From: a bacterium
GTDB taxonomy: Bacteria; UBP14; UBA6098
Direction of reading: 5' to 3'
Assembly: GCA_023145965.1 (NCBI GenBank)
Contig: JAGLDC010000042.1
Coordinates: 1-61,692 of the forward strand
Length of the DNA: 61,692 nucleotides
Of the stretch, positions 17,331 to 25,862 are shown in pieces. The notes under the pieces were generated by a model. The model did no database searches. It worked only from the letters and a program-made list of their open reading frames with translations, and was not told the DNA's origin. A program made the position numbers and the translations under genes. Each line of letters opens with the position of its first letter. The stretch's first letter is position 1.

Positions 17331-18119
17331 TTAATTTTGTCTTTCCATTTTTTTGGCCTCTTCCCAAAAGACATCCATAACTTCGAGGGGTGGGCGCTCG
17401 AGCCCCTTTTCTTTAACCCTTTTTTCGACGTGCGAGAATCGCGAGGCGAATTTTCGGATTGTTTTTCGAAGGGCCATCTCGCTCGATACTTCAAGGAAAC
17501 GCGCTAGATTAGTAATCGAAAAAAGTAAATCTCCAAGTTCGGACTCGATTTCTTCTATATCCTGTGATACAATCGCCTTTTCTAATTCGGAGAACTCCTC
17601 ACGAATTTTTTCCCATACAGGTTCGATTGTAGGCCAATCGAAACCAATGCGTGAGGCTTTTTCTTGTATTCTCTGCGCAACGAGCAGCGCCGACATAGAC
17701 ATGGGTAAACCATCTAGAAGGGAGGATTTACCTCGCTTTGCCTTTTTTTCTTTCAGTTTTATTTGTTCCCATTCCTGTAAAACTTGTTCTGCAGTTTCTA
17801 GCGAAGATTCACCAAAGACATGTGGATGTCTGTTTATCAATTTCTCCACAATGCCTTTCGTTATGTCATCGATATCGAAGGCTCCACGCTCGGAAGCCAT
17901 TTTGGCGTGAAATACAATTTGCAAAAGGACATCGCCTAATTCTTCGCATAGAGCGCTGTCGTCGTGGGCTTCGAGAGCCTCGATTACTTCGTAGGTTTCC
18001 TCGATTAGATACGGCTTAGCTGAATCGTGGGTTTGTATCTTGTCCCAAGGGCATCCATTTTCACCTCGAAGTTTGTCCACAACCTCAACTAATTCAATAA
18101 AATCAGGGTGCTTGCTCAT
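17331..18119 (-). CDS. mazG: Nucleoside triphosphate pyrophosphohydrolase MazG
   Basis: 262 residues, with the two tandem MazG domains of the long form. The first has NGCPWDKIQTHDSAKPYLIEE (read as CPWD near 23, then LIEE), EELGDVLLQIVFHA for the metal-binding ExxD helix, and NRHPHVFGE; the second repeats EELGDLLFSI-like motifs as SELGDLLFSITNLARF near 210-225. It degrades noncanonical or excess NTPs. It heads the mazG-archease-yggS-DUF2520 unit. Confidence 0.94.
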   Translation of the reverse strand: MSKHPDFIELVEVVDKLRGENGCPWDKIQTHDSAKPYLIEETYEVIEALEAHDDSALCEELGDVLLQIVFHAKMASERGAFDIDDITKGIVEKLINRHPHVFGESSLETAEQVLQEWEQIKLKEKKAKRGKSSLLDGLPMSMSALLVAQRIQEKASRIGFDWPTIEPVWEKIREEFSELEKAIVSQDIEEIESELGDLLFSITNLARFLEVSSEMALRKTIRKFASRFSHVEKRVKEKGLERPPLEVMDVFWEEAKKMERQN

Positions 18120-18197
18120 TGTTCTCCAAATCTAAGATGTTGTTTCAAAATACAACATCAAAAATAAAAATCAAGTCTCGATATATCGGCTAAAGAT

Positions 18198-18222
18198 AAA
18201 AAAAGCCCGAATTACTTCGGGC
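18198..18222 (-). terminator. Rho-independent terminator of tRNA-Met
   Basis: On the minus strand GCCCGAA / TTCGGGC (18222-18216, 18211-18205) with a 4-base loop, then seven T. It lies 8 bases after the tRNA and upstream of mazG, separating the two units. Confidence 0.92.
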
Positions 18223-18230
18223 GGAATTTC

Positions 18231-18304
18231 TAGCGGCGGGGGGACTCGAACCCTCGACACGCGGATTATGATTCCGCTGCTCTGACCAACTGAGCTACGC
18301 CGCC
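18231..18304 (-). tRNA. tRNA-Met (CAT), elongator type
   Basis: 74-base cloverleaf on the minus strand. Acceptor GGCGGCG pairs with CGCCGCT (one G-U at 1-72); D arm GCTCAGTTGGTCAGAGC; anticodon stem GCGGA/TCCGC with loop ATCATAA, so anticodon CAT; T loop TTCGAGT with one A-C mismatch in its stem. The 3' CCA is not encoded. A G1-U72 pair and the standard D arm exclude the initiator. A lysidine-modified Ile2 tRNA also has CAT, so that alternative stays open. Confidence 0.95.
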
Positions 18305-18317
18305 ATTTCAAAGCCAT

Positions 18318-18345
18318 ATTATAATTCGTTCGCTATTTTTGTCAA
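18318..18345 (-). promoter_or_regulatory. Consensus promoter of tRNA-Met
   Basis: Minus strand TTGACA (18345-18340), 16-base spacer, TATAAT (18323-18318): full matches to both boxes. The -10 box ends 13 bases before the tRNA 5' end. Confidence 0.88.
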
Positions 18346-18445
18346 GGATAAAAAATTTATTAAGGCTTCAAAGTAAATCGCGCTAGTCGCTAGAATTCGT
18401 CGTTTGAGTTTTATAGCTAGTCAATGCCCCAAAAATATAGTGTTT

Positions 18446-18601
18446 CCGGGGGGCGTCGGATTTTGCAAACGCGGAAAACATGCTTTCCGCGTTTGCAAAA
18501 TTAGCGGACGGTCAAAATAAAAAAGTGGCGAATTATGCAAGATTGTCCGTTGACCGGACGCAAGCGGTAAGCCGAAGGCGCAACGCACGACGCCCCCCCG
18601 G
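18446..18601. repeat. Palindromic multi-hairpin repeat (element B)
   Basis: A 156-bp structured element in the divergent tRNA-Met/gltX gap. Outer arms CCGGGGGGCGTCG (18446-18458) and CGACGCCCCCCCGG (18588-18601) pair with one bulged C. Inside is a perfect 17-bp hairpin (18461-18477 / 18484-18500, loop ACATGC), then CGGTCAA/TTGACCG (18509-18515 / 18550-18556) that extends to GCG/CGC across a 2x2 internal loop. The left border matches the right borders, read on the minus strand, of elements at 4750 and 21979. The rest of the 505-base gap holds only the two promoters. Confidence 0.8.
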
Positions 18602-18754
18602 TGGTGCTTAACAAAACCAAAGATTCTCAAAATGGAATTATGGGATGTCTCGGTTATCTTTTTTCACGAGAAAAGGAGATAAATTTTATTGAAAAAATAA
18701 TTAGCAGGAATGAAATATAACACGCAAATCATTTCGTGAAGTCGGGTTAAGCAG

Positions 18755-18783
18755 TTGACATGGGTTTGGACGAAACTTATATT
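18755..18783 (+). promoter_or_regulatory. Consensus promoter of gltX
   Basis: TTGACA (18755-18760), 17-base spacer, TATATT (18778-18783). It is followed by AGGAGG at about 18801, well placed for the ATG at 18810. Confidence 0.85.
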
Positions 18784-18809
18784 GAATCTCAATTTTTATA
18801 GGAGGTTTT

Positions 18810-20267
18810 ATGTCGATTAGAGTAAGATTTGCACCTTCGCCAACAGGCCAACCGCATGTGGGCGTTATTCGCACGGCCATTTTCGATTGGCTTTTGGCAA
18901 GGCATTACAATGGGGAATTTATCCTAAGAATAGAAGATACTGACCGCTCACGCTATGTAGAGGGGGCGGTGGAGGAGATTATTGGTGCGCTTAATTGGCT
19001 GGGGATGGACATCGATGAAGGTCCCGAACCTATAAATGGTGAACACGGGCCTTATTTTCAAAGCGAAAGGCTAAAGCTATATTATCGATATGCCAATTAT
19101 CTCTTGGAAACGGGAAAGGCATATTGGTGTGAATGCTCCATTGAAAGGCTTGGCGAGCTTCGCGCATCTCAGGAGACCGCAAAAAAAGATATTCGTTATG
19201 ATAATCGCTGTCGTGATCTCGAACTTAATGGCCTACCGGGCGATGACAAGCATGTCCTTCGTTTTAAAATACCCGAGGGAGGAACAACGACTTTCCACGA
19301 CGAACTTCGCGGCGATATTACGGTCTTAAATTCCACACTGGATGATTTTGTTATAATAAAGCGCGATGGTTTCCCAACATACCATTTTGCAAGTTGTATC
19401 GATGACCATCACATGGCGATTAGCCATGTCTTTCGTGGTGAAGAATGGATTTCATCGGCGCCCAAGCATAAACTTATTTATGATGCCATAGGTATCGAGC
19501 CGCCGAAATTTGTTCATGTGCCTGTGATACTCGGCACAGATAAGAAGAAGTTATCTAAACGCCACGGTGCCACAAATACGCTCGATTACAAAAATATGGG
19601 ATACCTTCCAGAGGCTTTATTCAATTTCCTCGCGCTAATAGGATGGAATCCGGGCGGTGTCGAGGAGATTCTTCCCAAGGAAAAGCTTATTGAGGCCTTT
19701 TCAATCGATAGAATTAACACATCCGCCGGGGTATTCGATATAGAAAAGCTCAACTGGATGAACGGTGCTTATATTCGTGCAATGAAGATCGAAGAACTTA
19801 CAGAGAGATTGAAACCCTTCATGGCTGAATGGGGTTGGATAGGCGCGAACTGGGAACCGATGGGTGAAGCCTATGTCAAATCGGTAGTCAGTTTAATGCA
19901 AGAGCGCTTAGCCCGCCTTGTCGAGCTTAAAGAAAGGGCATTTTATTTCTTTGAAGAGATCGAAGGTTACGAACCAAAAGGTGTGAAGAAGAGCTTCAAA
20001 GGCGAGGATATAATAGATCGCTTAAGAGCTGCTCACATAGCGCTTTCAGATTGTGATTTCACTCACGATGGCCTCGAAGCTGCAATTCGTGGCGTGGCCG
20101 AAGTGTTTGAAGTTGGTGCTGGGAAGATTATTCATCCTATAAGATTGGCGGTAAGTGGTATAACAGCAGGCCCCAGCCTTTTTGAGATGCTCGAACTTTT
20201 AGGCCAAGAAAGAGTATTAGAGCGTGTAGAATGCGCGATACAGTGGTTGCAAGAAAACAAGCGGTAG
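18810..20267 (+). CDS. gltX: Glutamyl-tRNA synthetase
   Basis: 485 residues. Charges tRNA-Glu. Class I catalytic motifs: PSPTGQPHVGV near 9-19 (HIGH box as HVGV at 16-19) and KLSKR at 247-251 (KMSKS box). LRIEDTDRSRYVEGAVEEI is typical of bacterial GluRS. Because a GlnRS gene lies 2 kb away, this enzyme is probably discriminating (tRNA-Glu only). The ATG follows AGGAGG. The gene has its own strong promoter. Confidence 0.96.
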   Translation: MSIRVRFAPSPTGQPHVGVIRTAIFDWLLARHYNGEFILRIEDTDRSRYVEGAVEEIIGALNWLGMDIDEGPEPINGEHGPYFQSERLKLYYRYANYLLETGKAYWCECSIERLGELRASQETAKKDIRYDNRCRDLELNGLPGDDKHVLRFKIPEGGTTTFHDELRGDITVLNSTLDDFVIIKRDGFPTYHFASCIDDHHMAISHVFRGEEWISSAPKHKLIYDAIGIEPPKFVHVPVILGTDKKKLSKRHGATNTLDYKNMGYLPEALFNFLALIGWNPGGVEEILPKEKLIEAFSIDRINTSAGVFDIEKLNWMNGAYIRAMKIEELTERLKPFMAEWGWIGANWEPMGEAYVKSVVSLMQERLARLVELKERAFYFFEEIEGYEPKGVKKSFKGEDIIDRLRAAHIALSDCDFTHDGLEAAIRGVAEVFEVGAGKIIHPIRLAVSGITAGPSLFEMLELLGQERVLERVECAIQWLQENKR

Positions 20268-20430
20268 AACTGATATTTGTAGTCTTAATAGGATATTGAA
20301 AAGCGAGGTTTCTGCAGAATAAAAGATACTTGAGATGCTTTTGAATTAAACGATAGTAATTGTTTAATTGTCTTCAGATGTTCTTATTGGTCCGGTTTCA
20401 AGGGTATCAAGCTAATGTGTTAGTGAAGTT

Positions 20431-21672
20431 TTACTTTGGTGATCTGTTTTCTGTAAGCTTATTATAAAGCTCGAGAGCGCGCTTTTTTAGAGCCTCGAAT
20501 GAAAATTCTATCGACCTTTCTTTAGCGGCCTCACCAAGCCGGATTCTTAAGTCTTCGTTTGTTATTAAAAGTGAGATAGCTAGAGCAAGGTCCTCGACGA
20601 AAGTGGCGTAATCTGTTAACTTGATTTTTATTCCACATTCTTCGGTCACTGAGATCGATGGTCCTCCGTAATCCGCAACTATCAGAGGAAGCCCCAGAGC
20701 CATACCTTCGAGGACGGCTGTCCCACCGGGTTCGCGTATTGCAGGATTACATAAAATATCCGAATTTGCGACGATTTCCAGAGTTTCTTTTCGTGGTATT
20801 TTCCCTAGAAAACTAACGCGATTCGATAACCCATATTTAGCGGAGTGGCGTTCACACTTGGAGCGAAGAGGGCCATCACCGAGAATTTTTACATCGATTG
20901 CGTTCCATACTTGTGGACGCTCTTTTTTTATTTTTCCTAGCGCATCGATTAGCATGGTAATACCTTTAATTGCAATCAATCTTCCGCAAAAAACCAATTT
21001 CACTTTTTCTGAATGGACTTTTGGGACAGGTTTCAATTCTTCCTCGATCGATGTATCAAATATATAACGGACTTTATTATGCACCTCCACAGGAATAATA
21101 GGCATAATAAATTTTGTGCCGGCGATAATTGCCGAGGAGCATTTAAGGTAGTTTTTGAAAGTCTTTTTGTATTTCAAAGAAATGTGAAATAGAGATCTTA
21201 ATTTTGAACTAAGCAAAGCGTTCAGATTAAAAGCCTTGCTAAATCCTGGTGGTGTTTTGAGCCCTCCACCAATGGGTCCGATCAAATAAGGAATATCGAT
21301 TTTCTTATAAATATTATTGTATGTGTGTATTCCTGCCGGGGTAACAAAGTGTATAAGGGATATTTTTTTTTTGTGGCACAGTTCAAGAAGTATGGGAGTT
21401 AGTTGTTTTATGAAGGTTCTGTTCAACGTTCCGAAGAGTTTTAATTTGAAAAGAAATTGCCGTAACAAAGGGTTTATTTCAATATAGTGAAATTTAACAT
21501 TGGGACCGTAATCGAAATCCTCGATTGCATCTTTGTTGATAGATAGAGTGAAGACTTCGACATAAAAATCCGAGGATATTGCCCTAAGCCACATATGCCC
21601 AACATGGGCCTCGGAACCCCATAGAGGATTTAGGTCAAAAGCTATGAAAGCTATTTTCTTCATAACCCTCAA
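20431..21672 (-). CDS. Family GT4 glycosyltransferase
   Basis: 413 residues with GT-B fold. N-terminal Rossmann half begins KKIAFIAFDLNPLWGSEAHVGHMW, read here only as a start pattern (FDLNPLWGSEAHVGH). The C-terminal half has VKLVFCGRLIAIKGI near 225-240, KILGDGPLRSKCER near 265, and the E-x7-E donor-binding motif REPGGTAVLEGMA near 335. It probably adds a sugar to an envelope glycan from a nucleotide-sugar donor; acceptor unknown. Start is ATG 21672 or 21663; both are possible. It stands alone, convergent with gltX. Confidence 0.88.
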   Translation of the reverse strand: MRVMKKIAFIAFDLNPLWGSEAHVGHMWLRAISSDFYVEVFTLSINKDAIEDFDYGPNVKFHYIEINPLLRQFLFKLKLFGTLNRTFIKQLTPILLELCHKKKISLIHFVTPAGIHTYNNIYKKIDIPYLIGPIGGGLKTPPGFSKAFNLNALLSSKLRSLFHISLKYKKTFKNYLKCSSAIIAGTKFIMPIIPVEVHNKVRYIFDTSIEEELKPVPKVHSEKVKLVFCGRLIAIKGITMLIDALGKIKKERPQVWNAIDVKILGDGPLRSKCERHSAKYGLSNRVSFLGKIPRKETLEIVANSDILCNPAIREPGGTAVLEGMALGLPLIVADYGGPSISVTEECGIKIKLTDYATFVEDLALAISLLITNEDLRIRLGEAAKERSIEFSFEALKKRALELYNKLTENRSPK

Positions 21673-21978
21673 TCTAATCGACTCACCATATTAAGTCAAG
21701 CGATGAAGCAAAAGACTGTATAGCTTTGCTTTATTACTAGGTTAGTGGATATTCAATTAGAATAAGCTTATTTTCAGCCAAATGGCCTTTTTCCTTTAAT
21801 AAATGATTACACTGAAAGGAAAAATGCGGTTTTTGTGTATCGAGGTTCCATGAACGGGCTTGAGAAAACATATGCCAATATTCACGGGATCTGACTACCC
21901 AATAATATTTCCTTGCAATGAAGGCTGTATAACTCTCAGCTCATGGAATAATCGAGCTGGATTTGAAAAAACATTATA
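21673..21978. other. Gene-free interval before element C
   Basis: A 306-base stretch between the start of the minus-strand glycosyltransferase gene and the repeat at 21979. I find no ORF with a ribosome site and no hairpin of note; it should contain the glycosyltransferase promoter. Confidence 0.6.
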
Positions 21979-22148
21979 GGGGGCGTCGGGGCTATGATTT
22001 TCGGGAAGCACGCTTCCCGAAAATCATAGCTACCTGCAGGTCGGAGCAAGCTTGCTGGATTAGGGTTAATTTTTGGCCGACCTGCAGGTGATTTCTTTGC
22101 CAAAAGGAAAGTGAACTTTCCTTTTGGCAAAGAAATTCCGACGCCCCC
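21979..22148. repeat. Palindromic multi-hairpin repeat, large member (element C)
   Basis: A 170-bp element upstream of glnS. Outer stem GGGGGCGTCGG (21979-21989) with CCGACGCCCCC (22138-22148), 11 bp, perfect. It encloses three hairpins: an 18-bp perfect stem (21991-22008 / 22013-22030, loop CACG); a 13-bp perfect stem ACCTGCAGGTCGG (22032-22044 / 22077-22089) whose loop holds the 12-bp palindrome AGCAAGCTTGCT; and a 21-bp perfect stem (22091-22111 / 22116-22136, loop TGAA). Almost every base pairs. No ORF lies inside. Confidence 0.9.
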
Positions 22149-22269
22149 GGGGCTGGAAGCAATATTATCTGCTCAGAAGCAGCTTTTCGCAAATTGTTAT
22201 ACATTATTCTCATATTGAGTATATATTATCGAGGTAATTCAACAGATTGGATAGAATTCGAGGGAAATT

Positions 22270-23973
22270 ATGGAAAACGAAAAGAGAGAAATTAGCGAAA
22301 AAAGTAAGAAATATAAAGACTTCATTCGTCAGGCAATAGACGAAGACTTGGCCTCCGGAAGGTCCGACCATGTCCACACGCGTTTTCCGCCCGAGCCAAA
22401 TGGCTATCTTCATATCGGACATGCAAAAGCGATCTGTATTAATTTCGGTATTGCCGAGGATTACGGTGGTAAATGCAATCTCCGTTTCGACGATACGAAT
22501 CCATCAAAAGAGGAAAGAGAATTTGTCGATTCAATTATTGATGATGTTCATTGGCTTGGTTTTGACTGGAAGGACAGACTGTTTTTTGCCTCGGATTATT
22601 TTAAGGGGCTGTTTGAACTTGCGGTGCAACTTATCGAGAAAGGCTCGGCTTTTGTCTGTGATTTAACCTCCGATGAGATCCGCGAATATCGCGGAACGTT
22701 GAGAGAACCGGGAAAGAATAGTCCCTATCGCGACAGAACCATCGAAGAAAACCTCGATCTTTTCAGAAGAATGAGAGCCAGCGAGTTTCCAAACGGCGCG
22801 CGAACACTTCGTGCTAAGATCGATATGTCCTCATCGAACATCAACATGCGCGATCCTGTAATGTATCGGATACTCCATAGTGCACACCATCGCCAAGGGG
22901 ATAAATGGTGTATATACCCCAGTTATGACTGGGCGCACGGTCTCGAGGATTCTTTGGAGGGCATAACCCACTCACTTTGTTCGCTCGAGTTTGAGGATCA
23001 TCGGCCATTATACGACTGGTTTATCGATGAACTGGGTGTTTATCACCCACGCCAAATAGAATTTGCGCGCCTGAATATTACAAATACTGTGCTTAGCAAA
23101 CGCTCTTTGCGCGGTCTTGTCGAGGGTGGTTATGTTGACGGCTGGGATGACCCCAGAATGCCCACTCTGTCCGGTCTTCGGCGACGCGGGTACACCCCCT
23201 TGTCTATTCGAGAGTTCTGTAGTCGGATAGGCATCGCGAAGGCTGACAGTTTAGTAGATATTGCCCTTTTAGAACACTGTATTCGGAAAGAGCTTAACAT
23301 TACAGCGAAAAGGTTTATGGCTGTCCTAAGGCCATTGAAGGTAATAATTGATAACTATCCAGAGGGCAAAACCGAGTGGTTCGACGCCATAGACAATCCA
23401 GAGGATGAGAATTCTACTATACACAAGATACCCTTCTCGCGCGAGATATTCATTGAGCGTAAAGATTTCATGGAGGATCCTCCAAAAAAGTATTTCCGCC
23501 TTTCACCGGGGAAAGAGGTTCGACTTAAATACGCTTATTATATTACATGCACGGGGGTGGTCAAAGATGAGTCTGGTGAGGTAACAGAAGTCCATTGTGA
23601 ATATGATCCTGAATCTCGTGGAGGGGGAACTCCCGATGGCAGACGCATAAAAGGCACTCTCCATTTTGTCGATGCGGGTTATGCTAAGCCTTGTAGAGTA
23701 AGGCTTTACGACCGCCTATTCACAGAGGAAAATATGGGTGATATCGAAGAAGGCAAAACCGCTATCGATTATATCAATCCCGATTCCTGCTTTGTCCTCG
23801 ATAAATGTGTGGCCGAACCGGAAATAGCCTCGCTTGAGGTCGGGGAAAGAATACAACTTTTAAGGCATGGATATTTTGTTGTGGATAAAGATTCAAAAGA
23901 TGATCTTAAGGTTCTCAATATGACAGTTTCGCTCAAGGACTCATGGGCTAAGATTCAGCGAAGGAAAAGTTAA
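22270..23973 (+). CDS. glnS: Glutaminyl-tRNA synthetase
   Basis: 567 residues. Charges tRNA-Gln directly. [17 protein letters not shown] near 39-55 includes HIGH at 48-51, LRFDDTNP at 71-78 is the GlnRS signature, and VLSKR at 274-278 is the KMSKS box. The C-terminal beta-barrel anticodon domains are complete (FHFVDAG-like stretch [15 protein letters not shown] near 465). Its presence implies that Gln-tRNA need not be made by GatCAB. Bacterial GlnRS has a history of transfer from eukaryotes. Element C lies 121 bases upstream. Confidence 0.96.
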   Translation: MENEKREISEKSKKYKDFIRQAIDEDLASGRSDHVHTRFPPEPNGYLHIGHAKAICINFGIAEDYGGKCNLRFDDTNPSKEEREFVDSIIDDVHWLGFDWKDRLFFASDYFKGLFELAVQLIEKGSAFVCDLTSDEIREYRGTLREPGKNSPYRDRTIEENLDLFRRMRASEFPNGARTLRAKIDMSSSNINMRDPVMYRILHSAHHRQGDKWCIYPSYDWAHGLEDSLEGITHSLCSLEFEDHRPLYDWFIDELGVYHPRQIEFARLNITNTVLSKRSLRGLVEGGYVDGWDDPRMPTLSGLRRRGYTPLSIREFCSRIGIAKADSLVDIALLEHCIRKELNITAKRFMAVLRPLKVIIDNYPEGKTEWFDAIDNPEDENSTIHKIPFSREIFIERKDFMEDPPKKYFRLSPGKEVRLKYAYYITCTGVVKDESGEVTEVHCEYDPESRGGGTPDGRRIKGTLHFVDAGYAKPCRVRLYDRLFTEENMGDIEEGKTAIDYINPDSCFVLDKCVAEPEIASLEVGERIQLLRHGYFVVDKDSKDDLKVLNMTVSLKDSWAKIQRRKS

Positions 23974-24026
23974 GTCTGCAAATTAATGTGGTTTATCGGG
24001 ATTTTATTCTTATAATTTATAGTGAT

Positions 24027-24437
24027 ATGGGAAGATTTAATTTACTTCTACTAGCCGTTCTAATATCGATTACCTCGATATACTCTCAAAATACATCCTC
24101 AGATGGGGTTTATGATTACCTTCAAATCGGGCATGTTCCCGTTATGGTTGATTCCGGAAAGCCTTGTTACCCGGATTCCGCGTTTAAAAAGCGTGTCGAT
24201 GGTGTCGTTCTTGTCGATATAATTATCGATGAAGCGGGCAAGGTTATATCTGCGGAAGTTTCGGAATCATTACCAGAGGATATTTTCGATGCTGTCGCAC
24301 TTGATGCTGCTTTTGAATGCACTTTCGAGCCTATGGCTTTCGATGGACACCCCATAAAAGTTAAATATCGTATTCCATTTCTATTTGGTCGCGGCCAGTA
24401 TAATCTCAAGCGATGTAGCAAAGTTAAAAAAGATTAG
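24027..24437 (+). CDS. Exported TonB C-terminal domain protein
   Basis: 136 residues from the ATG at 24027 (MGRFNLLLLAVLISITSIYSQ), which gives a clean signal peptide; the frame's first ATG at 23988 would put 13 odd residues before it. The mature part is one TonB-C/energy-transducer domain: YPDSAFKKRVDGVVLVDIIID, in pieces YPDSAFKKRVDG, GKVISAEVSES, and LDAAFECTFEPMAFDGHPI. It lacks the transmembrane anchor plus Pro-rich linker of true TonB, so it is probably a periplasmic domain of unknown partner. It follows glnS by 53 bases and ends at a terminator. Confidence 0.8.
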   Translation: MGRFNLLLLAVLISITSIYSQNTSSDGVYDYLQIGHVPVMVDSGKPCYPDSAFKKRVDGVVLVDIIIDEAGKVISAEVSESLPEDIFDAVALDAAFECTFEPMAFDGHPIKVKYRIPFLFGRGQYNLKRCSKVKKD

Positions 24438-24458
24438 TTGTGTGTCATTTTTCTCCTT

Positions 24459-24488
24459 ATATCCCGATCTTTGATCGGGATATTTTTA
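24459..24488 (+). terminator. Rho-independent terminator after glnS and the TonB-C gene
   Basis: ATATCCCGATC / GATCGGGATAT is an 11-bp perfect stem (24459-24469, 24473-24483) with loop TTT and a T-run. Confidence 0.9.
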
Positions 24489-24554
24489 TATTATTATTGT
24501 GTATAAAAAAACATATTTAAAAAAGAGATTGCTTTTATTTGTATTAAAATTATT

Positions 24555-24583
24555 TTGACAATATTAATTTTATTATCAATATT
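24555..24583 (+). promoter_or_regulatory. Candidate promoter of ackA
   Basis: TTGACA (24555-24560) is a full -35 match; 17 bases later AATATT (24578-24583) is a weaker -10. The region is very AT-rich, so chance is possible. A GGGAG site precedes the ATG at 24621. Confidence 0.45.
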
Positions 24584-24620
24584 CAATTTTTAATAACTAG
24601 ACCCAAAAAATGGGAGAAAA

Positions 24621-25832
24621 ATGAAAATTCTCGTTCTTAATTCTGGAAGCTCTTCAGTAAAATACCAGCTTTGGAATACGACCGGAGATGGTGTTATTGC
24701 TAAGGGCCTTGTCCAGAGGATCGGAATCGAAAATCCACAGCTCGATCATCAGCGCACCGGAGAAGATAAGATAAGGATCGAACCGGAGGGTATTATAGAT
24801 CACACCGAGGCCATCGAGCTAGTTCTCAAGGCTATAACTGATCCTGATTATGGTGTTTTGCAGGATATTTCCGAGATCAATGCAGTTGGACACAGGGTTG
24901 TGCATGGTGCTGAGGAGTTTGCTGATAGCACAATCATCACGGATGAAGCTATTGCGGCTATAAGGCGCTGCGTTCCGCTAGCACCGCTTCATAATCCTCC
25001 TAACCTTAAAGGTATCGAGGCCTGCATGGTCGATCTTCCCGGTGTTCCTCAGGTTGGGGTGTTCGACACGGCTTTCCATCACACAATACCGGAACACGCA
25101 TATCTCTATGGTTTGCCAATTGAATTGTATCATAAGCATAAGATTCGCCGTTATGGTTTCCATGGCACAAGCCATTATTATGTTGCCCATAAGGCGGCTG
25201 AGTTTCTCGGGAAACCAATCGAGGAGCTGAAGATAATCACCGCTCACCTCGGAAATGGTGCTTCTATAACCGCTATCGATCACGGAGAGTCAATCGATAC
25301 CTCGATGGGTCTCACTCCTCTCGAGGGTCTCATTATGGGAACCCGTAGTGGTGATATGGATCCGTATATACCTCTTCTTATTCAGAAAAGCGAAGATTTA
25401 ACGCCCGACGAGACCAGCAATCTTCTCAATAAAAAGAGTGGTTTACTCGGTATCACGGGGAAATACGCCGATATGCGCGATATTCTAGAAGCTAATAAAA
25501 CCGGCGATAAATCATGTGCTCTAGCGATTAAGATGTATTGTTATCGGATTAAAAAATATATTGGTGCTTATGCTGCGGCCATGGGTGGACTCGATGTTTT
25601 AGTTTTTACTGCCGGTGTTGGCGAGAACTCCGACGAGATTCGCGGGAGAGTTGTCGATGGTCTTCAGTTTTTTGGTGTTGAGATCGACGCAAAACTCAAT
25701 TTCGATGCGTGGCATGTTCTCATGGATATTTCCACTCAGGATGCCAAAGTTCGCACAGTCGTAGTTCCAACGGACGAAGAGTATGTTATAGCTCACGAGA
25801 CCGAGAGATTGGTTTCTGCTTCTAAGAAATAA
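24621..25832 (+). CDS. ackA: Acetate kinase
   Basis: 403 residues. Interconverts acetyl phosphate and acetate with ATP, giving substrate-level phosphorylation in fermentation. VLNSGSSSVKYQL at 4-16 and GHRVVHG near 91-97 are the family signatures; HLGNGASITAI holds the phosphate site, and FTAGVGENSDEIR near 330 the adenosine site. No pta is next to it. It has its own promoter and is followed 30 bases later by a barrel gene; both may end at the terminator at 27081. Confidence 0.96.
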   Translation: MKILVLNSGSSSVKYQLWNTTGDGVIAKGLVQRIGIENPQLDHQRTGEDKIRIEPEGIIDHTEAIELVLKAITDPDYGVLQDISEINAVGHRVVHGAEEFADSTIITDEAIAAIRRCVPLAPLHNPPNLKGIEACMVDLPGVPQVGVFDTAFHHTIPEHAYLYGLPIELYHKHKIRRYGFHGTSHYYVAHKAAEFLGKPIEELKIITAHLGNGASITAIDHGESIDTSMGLTPLEGLIMGTRSGDMDPYIPLLIQKSEDLTPDETSNLLNKKSGLLGITGKYADMRDILEANKTGDKSCALAIKMYCYRIKKYIGAYAAAMGGLDVLVFTAGVGENSDEIRGRVVDGLQFFGVEIDAKLNFDAWHVLMDISTQDAKVRTVVVPTDEEYVIAHETERLVSASKK

Positions 25833-25862
25833 AAAACAACAATTTTATAAAAAGGGGAAACA

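Noticed and set aside
20268-20430. AATTAAAC/GTTTAATT inverted repeat between gltX and the glycosyltransferase gene
   Set aside because: An 8-bp AT-rich stem with a 10-base loop and no T-run is expected by chance in this composition.
18446-22148. Elements B and C as ordinary rho-independent terminators
   Set aside because: Both lie in divergent intergenic regions upstream of genes, have multiple long stems rather than one, and lack a T-run directly after the outer stem.
18446-22148. Elements B and C as integron attC sites or CRISPR repeats
   Set aside because: No GTTRRRY/RYYYAAC core sites, no cassette array, no direct repeats with regular spacing and no cas genes.
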